Assembly: GCA_028455995.1 (NCBI GenBank)
Contig: JABELC010000005.1
Coordinates: 2,666,001-2,730,000, forward strand
Source: Scleromitrula shiraiana
Taxonomy: Eukaryota > Ascomycota > Leotiomycetes > Helotiales > Sclerotiniaceae
DNA length: 64,000 nucleotides
Reading direction: 5' to 3'
The notes below the pieces were generated by a model. The model did no database searches, was not told where the DNA came from, and saw only the letters and a list, made by a program, of their open reading frames with translations. The translations under genes were made by a program, and so were the position numbers. This document shows, piece after piece, positions 12,705 through 24,180 of this stretch (position 1 is the stretch's first letter; each line of letters starts with the position of its first letter).

Positions 12705-13868
12705 ATGGCCAGCACTCAAGAAAACTTCGTTCACCATTTCCACGATGAATCAAAATTACAGACCCTCGAAGATTTCGTCAAGGAGCAGAATGAGCCGGAA
12801 GCACAGTGAGTTTTTCTCACGATTAATCACCCCAATGCGATATTTTATTATACAAATCCAGTGCTTTTGAGTGGGAAAAAATACACAACAAAAACTAATC
12901 TCATTGGAAAATCTAGACTTGCAATCGAACAAACACGTGTATCTCCATCTAGCTCTGTCGTATTGAGGAAGACCAAAAATCGGCCTAATGCTAATGCCAT
13001 CTATGCCGAAAATGAAGCTCTAGAACAACTTGGCGATGTGAATTGGGTTGGGAGACTTCTCGGTATGGCATTATTCTCTTCTGCTTCTACTCAAATAACA
13101 ACGTCCCACTATCTGTTTTCTTCGTTCCACAGGGTACTAACCTACCCACCAGAATATCACCAAGCCAGAGGATTAGTTCTTCTCCCCGAATATAACGAAT
13201 TATTCATGGGACAACAACAATTTGCCTACTCCATCACCATCTCTCAAAATCCCACTCCGATCACCGGCACCGTGATATTCAGCCGAAAGAAAGATGCCAA
13301 ACAAGCCGCTGCCAAACTAGCTATTGATTGGCTTATTTCTCAAAATTTAATGCCTCCGAATGGTGCTATCAGATTTCCCCAGACTCACAGAGCTAGGATT
13401 TCTCTTCAGTCTTCACCTCAGGCTGTTAATTCTCCTATCCCGCAGACTCCCTCTCCTGCTACTCACTCTAATGGTTCGTCTCCTGCACAAGATCTGGATA
13501 CCTCGCCTACTTCTGATGCGGCACAAGTTCCAATCCTCTGTATGCGTTTGGGGTTTAGTTGTCCCACCTACCACATCCATTCTCTGTCACCCAGTGTTCC
13601 GCTATATTCTGGCTGGGCGGATTTTGGGAGCGATCCGAGGGTGGACGGCAAGGTGGGCGAGTTTAGAGATATTTATGGGAAGAAGAAGGCGAAGGAGTAT
13701 TGTGCGATGAGGGTTTTGTCTTTTTTGAAGGATATAGAGAGACAGAGACGAGAACCGCTTGAGGGGTCTAAGAATAAGGGGATTGAGAATGTGAATCCTG
13801 GCGTGGATGGTGCGGAGACGGTGGAGGAGATGATTGGTGGCATTTTAGCAAGACCATCTTGTGGATGA
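12705..13868 (+). CDS. Uncharacterised protein with two dsRNA-binding-like domains
   Basis: Exons are 12705-12805, 12917-13062 and 13153-13868, giving 320 residues. Intron 1 (111 bp) ends ACTAATCTCATTGGAAAATC-TAG. Intron 2 (90 bp) has a perfect TACTAAC branch and acceptor CCACCAG. Because 90 is a multiple of three, intron 2 can be misread as coding. Splicing restores VGRLLEYHQARGL. Domain 1, about residues 75-147, reads LLEYHQARGL, TPITGTVIFSRKKDAKQAAA, KLAIDWL; the KKDAKQAAAKLA segment matches the basic alpha-2 helix of a dsRBD. Domain 2, about 207-276, has LGFSCPTYHI, YSGWADFGSDPRV and DIYGKKKAKEYCAMRVLSFL, again a KKxAK helix. A Ser/Pro-rich linker separates them. There is no RNase III, helicase or deaminase motif. 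Function is unknown; dsRNA or structured-RNA binding is inferred. Confidence 0.8.
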
Positions 13869-14289
13869 GGAGTTTTGTTTCTTTTGATGTTGTGGTGGAA
13901 GGTTATCGCTGGGATCTGAAAGGTGCGAGGAGTCTTTTTATGGGATATTGGGCTAGGGAGCAATTCTTTTATTAATGGCCTGGTTGTTTCGATTAAGGGT
14001 TGATGGCGATTACCTTTTTTATAAGAAGGGGATTTTGTTGCTTTGTTTGTTAGGCACTATTTGTTGGGTCAGGTTAGCTAAGCTTTATGTTATGTATAAT
14101 GTGATTCTTTCTTCCTTTCCTGATACCTAAATCTGGAGTATAGATCTCAAATCTTCCAGTATACTAGACTATGCATGTGATTCCTACTCCGAGTTCCATG
14201 TCATCTATTAGATTGGTGAAATGGTACACTAGATAGTGGCGGAATCTAATTCTGCTTTATAGTTCTGTTATCATTTTAACTATGAAGTT
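13869..14289. other. Convergent 3' intergenic region
   Basis: This 421-bp spacer lies between the convergent dsRBD-protein gene and TPT1. It should hold both 3' UTRs and polyadenylation sites. No gene or repeat is visible. Confidence 0.5.
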
Positions 14290-15477
14290 CTATGCTTCTT
14301 CTGTAGGCACAGACTCTTCGGCAGCTGTAGCGGTTGCACCATCGGTTCTCTTTCCTCCTCTACTAACACTTTTGCCTCCTCTCCCACCACCCTTCCCACC
14401 CCTGCCTCCGCCTCCGCCTCCGCTTCTTCCCTTTCCTTGCGGAGCCTTCCTTGCCCTTAAAGACTCCTCCAACTCACTAACCTTCTCCCCATCCTCCCAC
14501 AGCACACCTCCTTCCTTCCTCCCCGCCGCCTTTTTCCAAAACTTCGTCCCTACCACTCCGTTTCCATTCCCCTCAGTTAACACCACCCCATTCTCACTAA
14601 TCCACCACTTCATCTCCGGTTCCTCTGCTAAACACTTCTTCACATCCACATAAATCAACAACTCCGCGTCTCCTCTCATACCAGATACCACACCGCCATT
14701 CTCTTCAGGAAGACCTGTACCAAAATGTACGTGATTCCTCCCCATCTTCTTTAATCCTCCGCTCTCCACAATCGCATCATAGAATGCAAAATAAGTTCCA
14801 TGAACGACTGTTTCTGGCACATTACCAGCTTCCAACGTAATAGGTACGAGAAGAGCTGCAGAATCTACAGCAATAGAATGGCCTTGGTTAGCGCGGATAA
14901 CCCAATCTGCTGGGTTTTCTGATGAGGGAGAAGGAGGTTCCGGAAGGGAAGGATTGGGCTTCATAGAGAAACGTTGTTTGGCATTGTCGGATACCGCGGT
15001 GCGAATATCGGCGAAGCTGGGCTTGAGATGTTTTATCCGGGGCCATTGCATCTGATTGAATATATTAGCTGGATCCATGGTGTTAAGAACAATGAAACTT
15101 CAAACACGTGATGATGGCCATAGGAATTTTGGCATCATCCAATGTTTCACCCCCGTAACATTCCATTCCACTCCTAGTCCCAAACACACAAGGATACATA
15201 GATATCCACTCACCACCAGATCTAACCTAGCATACCCTTCTCCATCTAATTTCAACCCCTCGTCTTCTGCCGCATGTCTCAATAACTTAGACAATGCTTT
15301 GCTGATGAGTATCTCTCTATTCTGAGGACCTCCTCCCTTGTTGCCACCAGCAGCAGCCTTTCCACCACCTTTGCCACCAGCCTTTCCGCCCTTTTTCTTC
15401 CCTCCATCAAGCATAGCACTATCAATTTCTGCCGCCAAGGCATTGATATCTGTCGCATTTGGCGTTAGTTCCGCCAT
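14290..15477 (-). CDS. TPT1: tRNA 2'-phosphotransferase Tpt1/KptA with Gly/Lys and RGG extensions
   Basis: Final enzyme of tRNA splicing: it moves the splice-junction 2'-phosphate of ligated tRNA onto NAD+. Exons are 15477-15214 and 15051-14290, with a 162-bp intron (donor GTGAGT, acceptor AATCAG, phase 0), giving 341 residues. Family motifs are SKALSKLLRHAAEDEGLKLD, GYARLDLVMQWPRIKHLKP, WVIRANQGHSIAV, VVHGTYFAFYDAIVESGGLK and MGRNHVHFGTG. The LLRH Arg/His, the RxNQGH Arg and the GRNHVHF Arg are the expected active-site positions. It is longer than yeast Tpt1 (about 230). The N-terminus carries a Lys/Gly-rich stretch (KKKGGKAGGKGGGKAAAGG), and the C-terminus ends in an RGG-like tail (GGGGRGGKGGGRGGK). 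The start is MAELTPNATD; the upstream in-frame codons look like leader. Confidence 0.93.
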
Positions 15478-16385
15478 TTTGTTACGCAGCTGCTTATTGA
15501 TAATTTGTGATTGTAATCTCAAGTGTGGATATACCTGAGGGCGTAGAAGATTACTCAAAAATTCTTTAGGGATACAAGGGCGCAGAAAATGAATATTCAT
15601 AAATGGGTATGATTTGATACTTCACGCATGTATTGGAATAAAGGAAGGTGAAAAGGTTCCTGCAGTAGTATGTGGGGTTGACTCGCTTAATTTGAAAAGG
15701 AATTTAGAAGAGAGAGAAGAGTCAGTCGGTCTAATTGAAATAATGAGAGCATTTTATTGTCAAGTTCACAATTCACTTTGATCATTATTCTTCATCAAAC
15801 TAATAAGCATGGTATATTATATAAGTATATAATTCAAAAATTCTTAATTTTGTAATTCTTGACCATTGGAAATTAACTATTGTACATTCATAAAACCCAT
15901 CCATCCCTATCACTTTCCTCAATTCCAAGTCAAGAAAAGCCAGCCCAAGACTCCCCTTCCAATATCCACCCGAGTCTACTTTATTGTATGCCAAAGCGGA
16001 ATACCAAAATATTGAATAGCTATATCCAGCAACGATTCAAGTGGTTCTACACTGCAAGCTTTGAAGATGACCCAACCGCGATTGTATGCCCCAGGCTGGC
16101 CTGCACGCCTAGACATGACAATGGCTAAAACGAATAGCAATATGTACCCGAAGAGCATACCTGTGACCTTCCGCTTGATATATAACCCTCAAACCTTTCT
16201 AGTCGTGCCATCGTATGTATTATGTACCCTGGGTATCTCCGAATGCTTCTCTTCTTCCGCAATAAAAGAGCAAAAAATGATACTAAAAATTCCCTGATAA
16301 CCGTACGTGGGAGACCTCCGAAAATAAACCTATGAAACTCCCCTCAGATATTCTTTGTACAAATGAAATCTTAAATTCTTTATCA
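15478..16385. other. Intergenic upstream of TPT1; possible 60-aa frame
   Basis: This spacer of about 900 bp contains the TPT1 promoter and the 3' end of the next minus-strand gene. On the minus strand at 16158-15976 a 60-codon frame starts with a hydrophobic segment (MLFGYILLFVLAIVM). It is followed directly by another open frame (15994-15800) in a different phase. They could be pieces of one small membrane-protein gene, but no convincing splice pair joins them. Confidence 0.35.
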
Positions 16386-19106
16386 CTAGGATCCACCATT
16401 TTGTGATGCATTTAATGATTCCTTTCTTAGACTTCCTGCTCTACTCATACTGGCAAAAGTATAGCCAGCAGATACCTTTCTCTGTCCTCGCTCTTCAGCC
16501 AGTCTCCCCGCGATAGTATTAGTGTCTCTTTCAGGGGTACGCTCTAAATATCGTCGAGCACCAACGTTAGAGTTTACTACAACCTCTCTCTCCGGTGTCC
16601 TCTCGTAATATCTCCTGCCCGGACTTGTCTGAGAAGATTGAGATCCTGCATTAGCAGTAAGACTTGCTGTGTACGACCGCCTAAGAGCTAACGACGATGA
16701 AGTTGTCGGCGATCGTGGCACATTCTCTGGCAATGGTGGGTGTGATATTTCTTCTCGTCCAACATGCCTTCGTCCTAGTTCAGTCTTAGCCCGTGAAGGT
16801 GCACGGAACCGAGCTTCTTCAGATTCCTGTGGATCCTCGGTCTCAGCACGTCGACCACGCAATAAGAGAGATGTTCGACGCCCTCCAGATGAACCTTGGG
16901 TTGGTGTGCTAGACTCAGAAGGCGGAAACCTCAGGGTGGGCAATGCACTTGAGGCAAGCAGACTACTTCGGCGAGCCTCGAGACGACTAAAAGACCGTGG
17001 GCTGGATTTGATCTTTACAAGATCACTGGAAGTTGCCTGCCTTGGGCTGATGGGCTCTATACTTTGAAGAACATTCGTATCTCGACCATGGCTATTTGGG
17101 CGAAGTGCACTTTGTGTAAGTGTTGGATCGCTTTCGTCAAGTCTTCTCTCTGATAATGCAAGACAGAGCTCTGTTAAGCTACGGCACAAACTATCCGCTT
17201 TTCTGCGAACTTGTCGGTCTGAGACCATGGAATGGGCTCCACTAATAATTGACTGAGAGCTAGAAATGGGACCAGGCTGTCCTGAAATCCCCATCATTGA
17301 GGCAATAGCTAACGCGTCTGTTGCTGTAGCCTCCAATGTATTGTATACTTCCGGGTCTAGTAATGGCTTCGATTTTGCCAACGCAGATCGTAACAGAGGA
17401 TGGTTTTCCGTTTTTGTTGGATCTGCATGAGCATCAGCTGGCGATATGCTGCTCCCACGTCCACGCTTCGGTGAAGTTGACATCGTGGTTTCAGTCGTGG
17501 TAGCCGTTGGGGGACGCTCATGTGTAGCTCGCGAGACAGCGGCGCCAGATGTTGTAGGTAACTTACCCGTCAATTCTAATCTATGTATACGTGACTTGAG
17601 ATCCTCCAATTCATCCCAGACAGTTGATGGAGCGGTCGTAGACACAGTCGATTCTGTACCTTCTGTTGTACGTTGTATTGCTAACTCTTCGTTCATCTCC
17701 ATCGGCCGTGAAACAAGTGGAGATGAATGATAAGCAGTCGTCCGAGGCATGGAGTACGAAGTTGAGAGATTGGATTGCCGATAAGTAGTTGTTCTATCTT
17801 GTACAGACGGTCTTCTTCCAGCATATGGCAATTGTGGCTCGGATATATTTTCTTGATGGTTGAATGCGCTTGGGGTAGTAGGATTGGATAAAGACGCAAA
17901 TGCCGCGTTTCGGGTCCTCTTGTTACTTGGGGTGCTGGATGAAGAAGAAGATCCTTCTCTTACAGATGGTTTATACTCCAGTACTTGCGAAAGGCCCCTT
18001 GTCTCTTCTGCTGAGCGAGATGGTGAGCTTACTTCTTGGTCTGATCCGCGACGAAGATACATTGAAGAGCGGAAGTTGGGAGATGGCGCAGGGAGAGATT
18101 GGCGCATACCAATTCGAGACTATGAGACGAGTCAGAATTTATAAGTCACATATGAGAAGTACTCCCGTGCGAAATGAAGGTTGTGAATAGGAAATATATG
18201 TATTACCTGTCTAGTATCTAATCTGCCCAAAACTGGCTGCTTTTTCTGTTGATCCATATCCTCCTCTCTTGCGACCTTGAGAAAGAGATCGGAATCATCT
18301 GAGTGCTGGTCATCTTGTAACTCTCTCTGGGAATTATGACCTTCCAGCGTCATCAAAGCAGACTCCCTACTGCTCGCGGTTGATTCCATTCTTTTATTTT
18401 TTATTCCTCGTATTGGTGCAATTGCAGATCGAGATGGTTTATTTTCCAGCGCTGACTGCGGCATTTGCGACATTGAAGGAGATGGAGTACCATCTAGATG
18501 CGATTGATCCGCAACCCAATTCTTGGTTTGTGAAACATAAGATCCTTGAGATGGCATTGTTGAAGGTGTTTCTTTTGCGACTTTATCAATTAAACCATTC
18601 TTACTATTCGAAACTAGTACGTCTCTTGCTTGTTTATCTGATGCGACAGTCCTGGGAGTTGTTTCCAGTATTTTGGTTCTTGTAGGTGTTGTAGCGGCCG
18701 ATGGCGTAGGATATGATAGTGTTCTACGGGATGACGCCGAATTTGTTCTACCACCACCGAGAGAATTCAATACCCGAGAGCGAAATGGTTCCTTCTTGTT
18801 TTGGCTCGTTGGACTTGGACTAAAAGGGGCGGCGATAGTAGACTGACTTCCGGTGAAATTTATGTCAAAACTCGAAGATTTAAGTTTCAAATTATTAGCA
18901 TCGCCAGTACTTGCAGATTGCGCATGTTGTATTCCATGTGTACCCTTATTCGAAGTGATACTTGAGTCAGCTGATGTTATTGGCGTCGAGCGTAGTTGAG
19001 TAGTTAGTTGCGGCGTGTCACGGATTCTTGGTAATTTCGAAGAATTGTTATCAAGTCTATGTCCATGTAATGATAAAGATTGAGGCGATTGAGGATTTTT
19101 GGACAT
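16386..19106 (-). CDS. Conserved disordered Ser/Thr-rich protein with LPxTSG segment
   Basis: Two exons, 19106-18207 and 18119-16386, with an 87-bp intron (donor GTAATA, acceptor CATAG, phase 0), give 877 residues. The protein is almost entirely low complexity, with many SP/TP sites typical of a phosphoregulated scaffold. The best ordered part is near residues 467-494, VWDELEDLKSRIHRLELTGK followed by LPTTSG. This is a short amphipathic coiled coil. LPTTSG superficially matches the bacterial LPxTG sortase signal, which may attract that misnomer in automatic annotation. A second possible helical block is around RRKADSLCRSLTELCLALSE. Two RYYERTPERE/RYLERTPERD repeats lie near the C-terminus. 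There is no signal peptide or membrane segment. Function is unknown. Confidence 0.82.
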
Positions 19107-21994
19107 GTTGAATAATAATAGGGTTGTAACATGAACATATCAAGTTTGAAATTTAGTGAATTTTTTGTTTCGAAACCGAAATATCCCTAAGTAGCTAAGT
19201 AGAAAGTAAATGAATCAAAATTGATGAAGGGAGAAGAATGGAGAAGAGGAAAAGAAGTTAAAAAAAATGTGAAATATGAATCGAAGTGTAAAGTGTGAGA
19301 ATGAGAAGAGAAGAAGGAGAAGAGTCGCAAAGAGTAAATGAATCCAATATGCAGATAGATGAAAAGAGATGCCCCAAGCGGCGAAATACCTTGACGGAAT
19401 TTCATCTTCCTCTGCCCAAACAACAAATAAACAAACAAATACACTACTGGGCATGTATAGCATAGATAATATTAATATCTTTCACATTTTCATTACCCAT
19501 GATAGGAGTTACATTTGTTGTACATACTTTTGGACCTACGCATCGATCACATCTCCTACTATTTTATTATTTGCTTGCTCAATCAAAAAGCTCTAGAATG
19601 TTTGGATATGAATCTATGTATTCTCTACAGATAAACATTCAGAACATGATACAGTGTTACTACCTGTACTTCTGTCTATCTAATGCTTAAATGTTTACTT
19701 CTTGTTGTGTTTTCTTCGTCATTTCTGTCATGGAGGGATTCCCTATGTATGCTTATAGCCTACTGCATGTTGACTGGATGCTTCGTGACGCTGAATATTC
19801 TAGGATGTTTAGCACTCGTATTAGGGCTTCCGGAACCTGAAGTGGGTTTCCATATGAGGACTCCATATCTTTTACTGCACTGCACCACTGTGCTATTTCT
19901 CGCTCCTTTAGATCTTCAATTTTCGAGACAATCTTATCAGTCTTTGATGTTAAAAATATACAACTACGGTGTCATATATAAAATTTGATTCGTGTGTATT
20001 TCTTTACATGTCTTCACGTTATAATTCGGAAAGGGACCGACCTTTTTCACGCTATAGATGCGGAGATACCTTGAATTGGCTACATTGTACTACTAAGCTA
20101 AGTACTATATATACGCAGGAGACACTATAGTAGTACTGCAGTATTATTTAGGCATCTCTATAGTATGGATAGTGGATAAGACCCAGGAGGCATAGCATGC
20201 TATGAATGAAATGACTTCTGAAGAGTTGAATCTTTGAATCTTTGAATGTTCGGGTTTTGGTTATAATACCTTCCCCAAGAGCTACCTATTTATAATAAAT
20301 CTCGATGATTCTGAAACATCAAACCTAGTTCATAATCTAAACATCTCCAAAAGTTTATGAGATAGTCAGACATTTAATAAGAATTTAAGGTGGGGAGAAT
20401 CCTTTAGAGCGGAACCTTTTCAGCTAACCTGGATCGTCAAACGGACTACTGTATGTACTAAACATGGAGAAGTACTTAGTACAGCATCCATCTAGATTCA
20501 AATCCGCTTCAAAATTAGATTCGACAATTGTACAGTAGTATTCGGTATTAGTGTCTCGAACATCTGTTTTGTATAGCTGATGTTTAGTAACTCTTCGTTT
20601 TGCAGCAAGTGGTTCGATATTGTAGAGACAGAGAGTGCTGTGTAGTTTGCAAACATACACCGGTACTGCAGGTAAGATGGCTGGGAACGAATCTTAGTGG
20701 TATAATTAAAACTGAAGTATGCAAATAAACGGGGAAGGATTGTCATTGGATATGAGTTTTCTTGCCGTGCAGGCAATATTTCGTTAAGATAAGAAAATGT
20801 TAATTGTCCAATATAGTCAAGTTAATAAGCCTCGTATCGGGGAAAGTTTCAGCAACTTTAAAGATTCCAGTTATAATGGTCAGAATGACGAAGAAGAAAT
20901 GATAATAGATGGTAAAAGTGTGCAATAGAAAGAAGTAAAAATTCTATTCGAAATGGGACTCTTCATCTAAAGAAGTTGAGGCAAATACGAAAGTAATGCA
21001 TTGAAATTTTTCTTAAGATGAAAAATATTGAAGCAATCCATGGATCGTCATGGGTCCAAGACCGTGGCAATTCAGGGGCAAGGACCCATTGATGTCCCCA
21101 AAATGCCACGAGGTAAATGAGTACATATTGACCCAATAATGCGACCACTTACGGAGGCTTAATCTTGTCTAACTAAGAAAGATTAAAAAAGTATTCATAG
21201 ATCGCGAGCTGTCAAAAAATTGATTCAGTGTTATTAGTTGTATCGTACACGGATACATGACTGTTGTGTGCTCCATAAACTTTGCTACCAAAATGCAGCG
21301 ACAATAATTTTTGAAACATAAACCTTTAAAAGAACATCTTCAATATATGGTACTCGATAAATAGAATTGAAAACACCAAGGTACGTCTACACATACGTAT
21401 ACGTATATTGTGAACTTCAAACTTGACAAAGTCCTTCTAAGGGTCCTCCATGAATGTCAAGTTTTCTATTAGCATAAAACGGTAGATATTCTCCACCTCA
21501 ATCAATCTCTCTGATTTCCATTTCTATTATTATCCATACGGGCCATATCTTGTCGTCAAGTCCGAATTCGTCTATGAGGAAGATCCCCAAACGACTAAAG
21601 CATCTTCTAATCGAGAAAGTATGAGATGAACTTGTACTTTCATATGCATTTCGTGAAAGATCATGCTTGTCTAGATGGTCTATAATCATGTTGATATACC
21701 CCTCGAGATGCTCGTAGCGAACCAGCAGACTAGTAAGCCTCATTGTATCTTAATAAAGATGATTGTATCAATACCAAGTTTATGAAAGTTCTCCGTTACT
21801 AACTGTTATGAAGGCATCCTTTTGTGGGGAGTTTCTGAAATGTGTAATGTCCTAGGTATGATCAATGATAAGAGTCTTTTTTGTTTCTTCTATATGTACA
21901 TACGTACAGTAATAACAAAAACGACGACATCAAACTCAAATTGAAATCCGGATCAACCAACCAAGCCATCAACTAATCAAATTTTTTTGGACTT

Positions 21995-22045
21995 CTCAAG
22001 GTTTCTCAAGGTTTTCTCAAGGTTTTCTCAAGGTTTTCTCAAGGT
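21995..22045. repeat. 11-bp tandem repeat
   Basis: About four to five copies of TTTTCTCAAGG follow one another, the first with a shortened T run. There is no coding potential. It lies about 2 kb upstream of the MAPK phosphatase start. Confidence 0.75.
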
Positions 22046-22291
22046 ACAATAAAATTTCATGAGATCTAATTCGCCTGCTACATCTATAGAACTAATGTGT
22101 GCAGTAGTTCTTTTTTCAATGTGACATTTGATTTTCATAGTTTGTTTCAGAAAATGCAAGGATTTTCATAACCAATAATAGTGGAGATAAACTCCAAATA
22201 GATTCAATTATTATGAACCTTAGTTTTAAGGTATCTAGGCATCAATTTCAATTTGATCCCCAGGTGTGGGTGGTGTATCTCAAAATTATCA

Positions 22292-22322
22292 TCATTCATT
22301 CATTCATTCATTCATTCATTTT
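22292..22322. repeat. (TTCA)n microsatellite containing serial TCAT sites
   Basis: This is a run of ATTC units. Read as RNA it contains about seven overlapping UCAU tetramers. It lies just upstream of the pyrimidine tract of the phosphatase leader, so whether it is transcribed depends on the unknown start site. Confidence 0.75.
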
Positions 22323-23975
22323 TCCCTTCCCTTCAAAATCAAAAGTTCCATTTTCTCTTCTCTCTCCTCTCTCTTCTACTCTTCTCCTCTCTCTTCTACT
22401 CTTCTACTACTCTTCTACTCTTCTACTCTTCTACTCTTCTATCTATTTATCTTTCTATTCTCCAAACTTTTCTCCTCTTTTAAAAGAAAAATCTACTTCA
22501 AATCGATATTATATTATTCTTTTCTATTTCTCAGTTTATTTATTTCAATTTTTGTTTTCATTGTTTTCCTTACTTTTTTTTCACCAATATGATTTCAATT
22601 GTTATTTGACAATTGTTGTTTGACATTGGTCCATTTTCTTCATTTTATCATAGTTCAATTATTTGTCAAATTGTGTGGTTGAATTTCATTCCATTTCATT
22701 TGTTCTCTTTCTTAATCATCGAATACATACGAGAAAGCCCCCCTCCCCCCCTTAACAATAAATACCTCGAAAGACTTTGCGACATCCATTCCTTTGTTCC
22801 TTGATCAAGAGAAGAGATACAAATTCGGTTCGGAACTTCCAAGGCGCAGTTGAGGCGCAAATATAATCTTCGTCGCCATCAAGTGAAGCTTTTTGCTACG
22901 ATTATTAGAAACATAAACCTTTTGCTGGATTCGTCAATTTGAAAGGTTTTCTTTATTCGAGGATAAAACGAAACGCAACCCAACTGCAGAGAAAGTGGTG
23001 GTATTGAAGGGAAAAGAAGAAATCAGATCAAAAGATACCCCGGACGAGATAAACAGCCCTATCGATCAACAGGAACGAACATTACCCCACGAACCATTTG
23101 TTATAGTTTAATTCTTCAAAATCATTTTAATTGACCATATAATTTGTCTCTCTTGGTCATCACTCTCTTGGTCATCAATTCCTTGTGATAGGATTGCGCG
23201 CAAGCAGAATTTATAAGAAGGAGAGAAAAAAAAGGGTTCTAGTTTTTTGTAAACTATAGGCGGGAGGCTTGTGTGTACCCGCCCAGAAGAAGAAAATAAT
23301 AGCTGCAGGCAATTAAAGGTATTATTTTGCCGCCCTGTCTATTTTTAAACCCCCTGCATCTCACCCAATTCGCTGAGAACGGTGCGCTGACTAGTTTAGG
23401 AAGACCAGCATTCAGAACCCTGCCACAGCCAGCACTGTCGAGATCTCTTCGTTTCTCGAAACTCTTGACTTCTCAATCCTTCAATTTTGTTTCCTGAGTT
23501 ATACTTTTTTTCTTTTTTAGAAAACCAACAATATTTTTCGTCGGCGGTCGTTACAGCTAGACCGGGCACTTAGTGGCCTCTCTCGACAACAATTGCTGCG
23601 GCGTCTTGCGTGCTCTACCCAGTAACGCAAGATTAGGTTGCCCCTCAAGGCAATTGTTGCTTGGCCCTAAACATCATCTCTTACAGCTGTCGCTGTATAC
23701 ATTCCAATCGTCTCTTACTAAGGTCATTTCGTTCGCCATCTCGCATTCAATCGAACTACTAGGGCGCAACTGTGTTGGCCCCTTGTTACCAGCTTTGCTT
23801 CAGATCTTCTCTTAGTTGGAAACTTGTTGAGGGTACATAAGTTTATAGTAAGCATTATCCACATAATCATCATCCATTACAATGTATTGCATCTTGCAAT
23901 TGCCTCGACTGGTCAAGTGCTGCTGACCACATTGAACGAATATTTGCTTATGTTTATTGTACAATTTCATAAGTC

Positions 23976-24161
23976 ATGGCTGTGGATACAAGTATTGCAA
24001 TTGCTAACAGTCCAACTACGAAAAGGTCTTTCACTACTATTACGATATCAGCACCACCTTCGCCAGAATTAATTGCAACATCCAAGACATATTGGAGGAG
24101 AATCAACTCAGCGCGCACGCGAAACATTGACGCAGGCTTCAGTACGCAAGCGTCGTCGTGA
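23976..24161 (+). other. Upstream ORF or frame-disrupted N-terminus of the phosphatase gene
   Basis: The ATG at 23976 opens a 61-codon frame (MAVDTSIAIANSP, then SFTTITISAPPSPEL) ending at TGA 24159-24161, 19 bases before the next ATG used for the main frame. The first half has strong protein-like character. Protein-like sequence then appears in a second frame (NIQDILEENQLS, about 24078-24110) and then in the main frame (RARETLTQASVRKRRRDLS). No good donor/acceptor pair joins these frames. It is either a uORF, or an N-terminus broken by sequence or assembly indels. Confidence 0.5.
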
Positions 24162-24180
24162 TCTTTCTAAGGAACAGAAG

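Larger units (their letters stand above)
19107..23975. promoter_or_regulatory. Long divergent intergenic region / leader of the MAPK phosphatase gene
   Basis: This spacer of about 4.9 kb separates the divergent disordered-protein gene and the phosphatase gene. From 19110 to about 21990 it is AT-rich without a supportable gene. An 11-base tandem repeat (GGTTTTCTCAA) lies at about 21995-22045 and a (TTCA)n run at 22292-22322. Long CT-rich tracts with TCTTCTAC repeats span 22340-22440, the kind of pyrimidine sequence found just upstream of fungal transcription starts. From about 22800 to 23975 the sequence is GC-richer without a long frame, consistent with a long 5' leader. A GTAAGC at 23848 and an AG just before the ATG at 23976 could bound a 5'-UTR intron; this is inferred only. 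Confidence 0.45.

Noticed and set aside
17446..17730. Antisense frames over the disordered-protein gene and other long genes
   Set aside because: Shadows of codon bias in the real genes on the opposite strand.
18000..18060. LPxTG-type cell-wall anchor interpretation for the 877-aa protein
   Set aside because: There is no signal peptide, no C-terminal hydrophobic segment, and sortase anchoring is bacterial.
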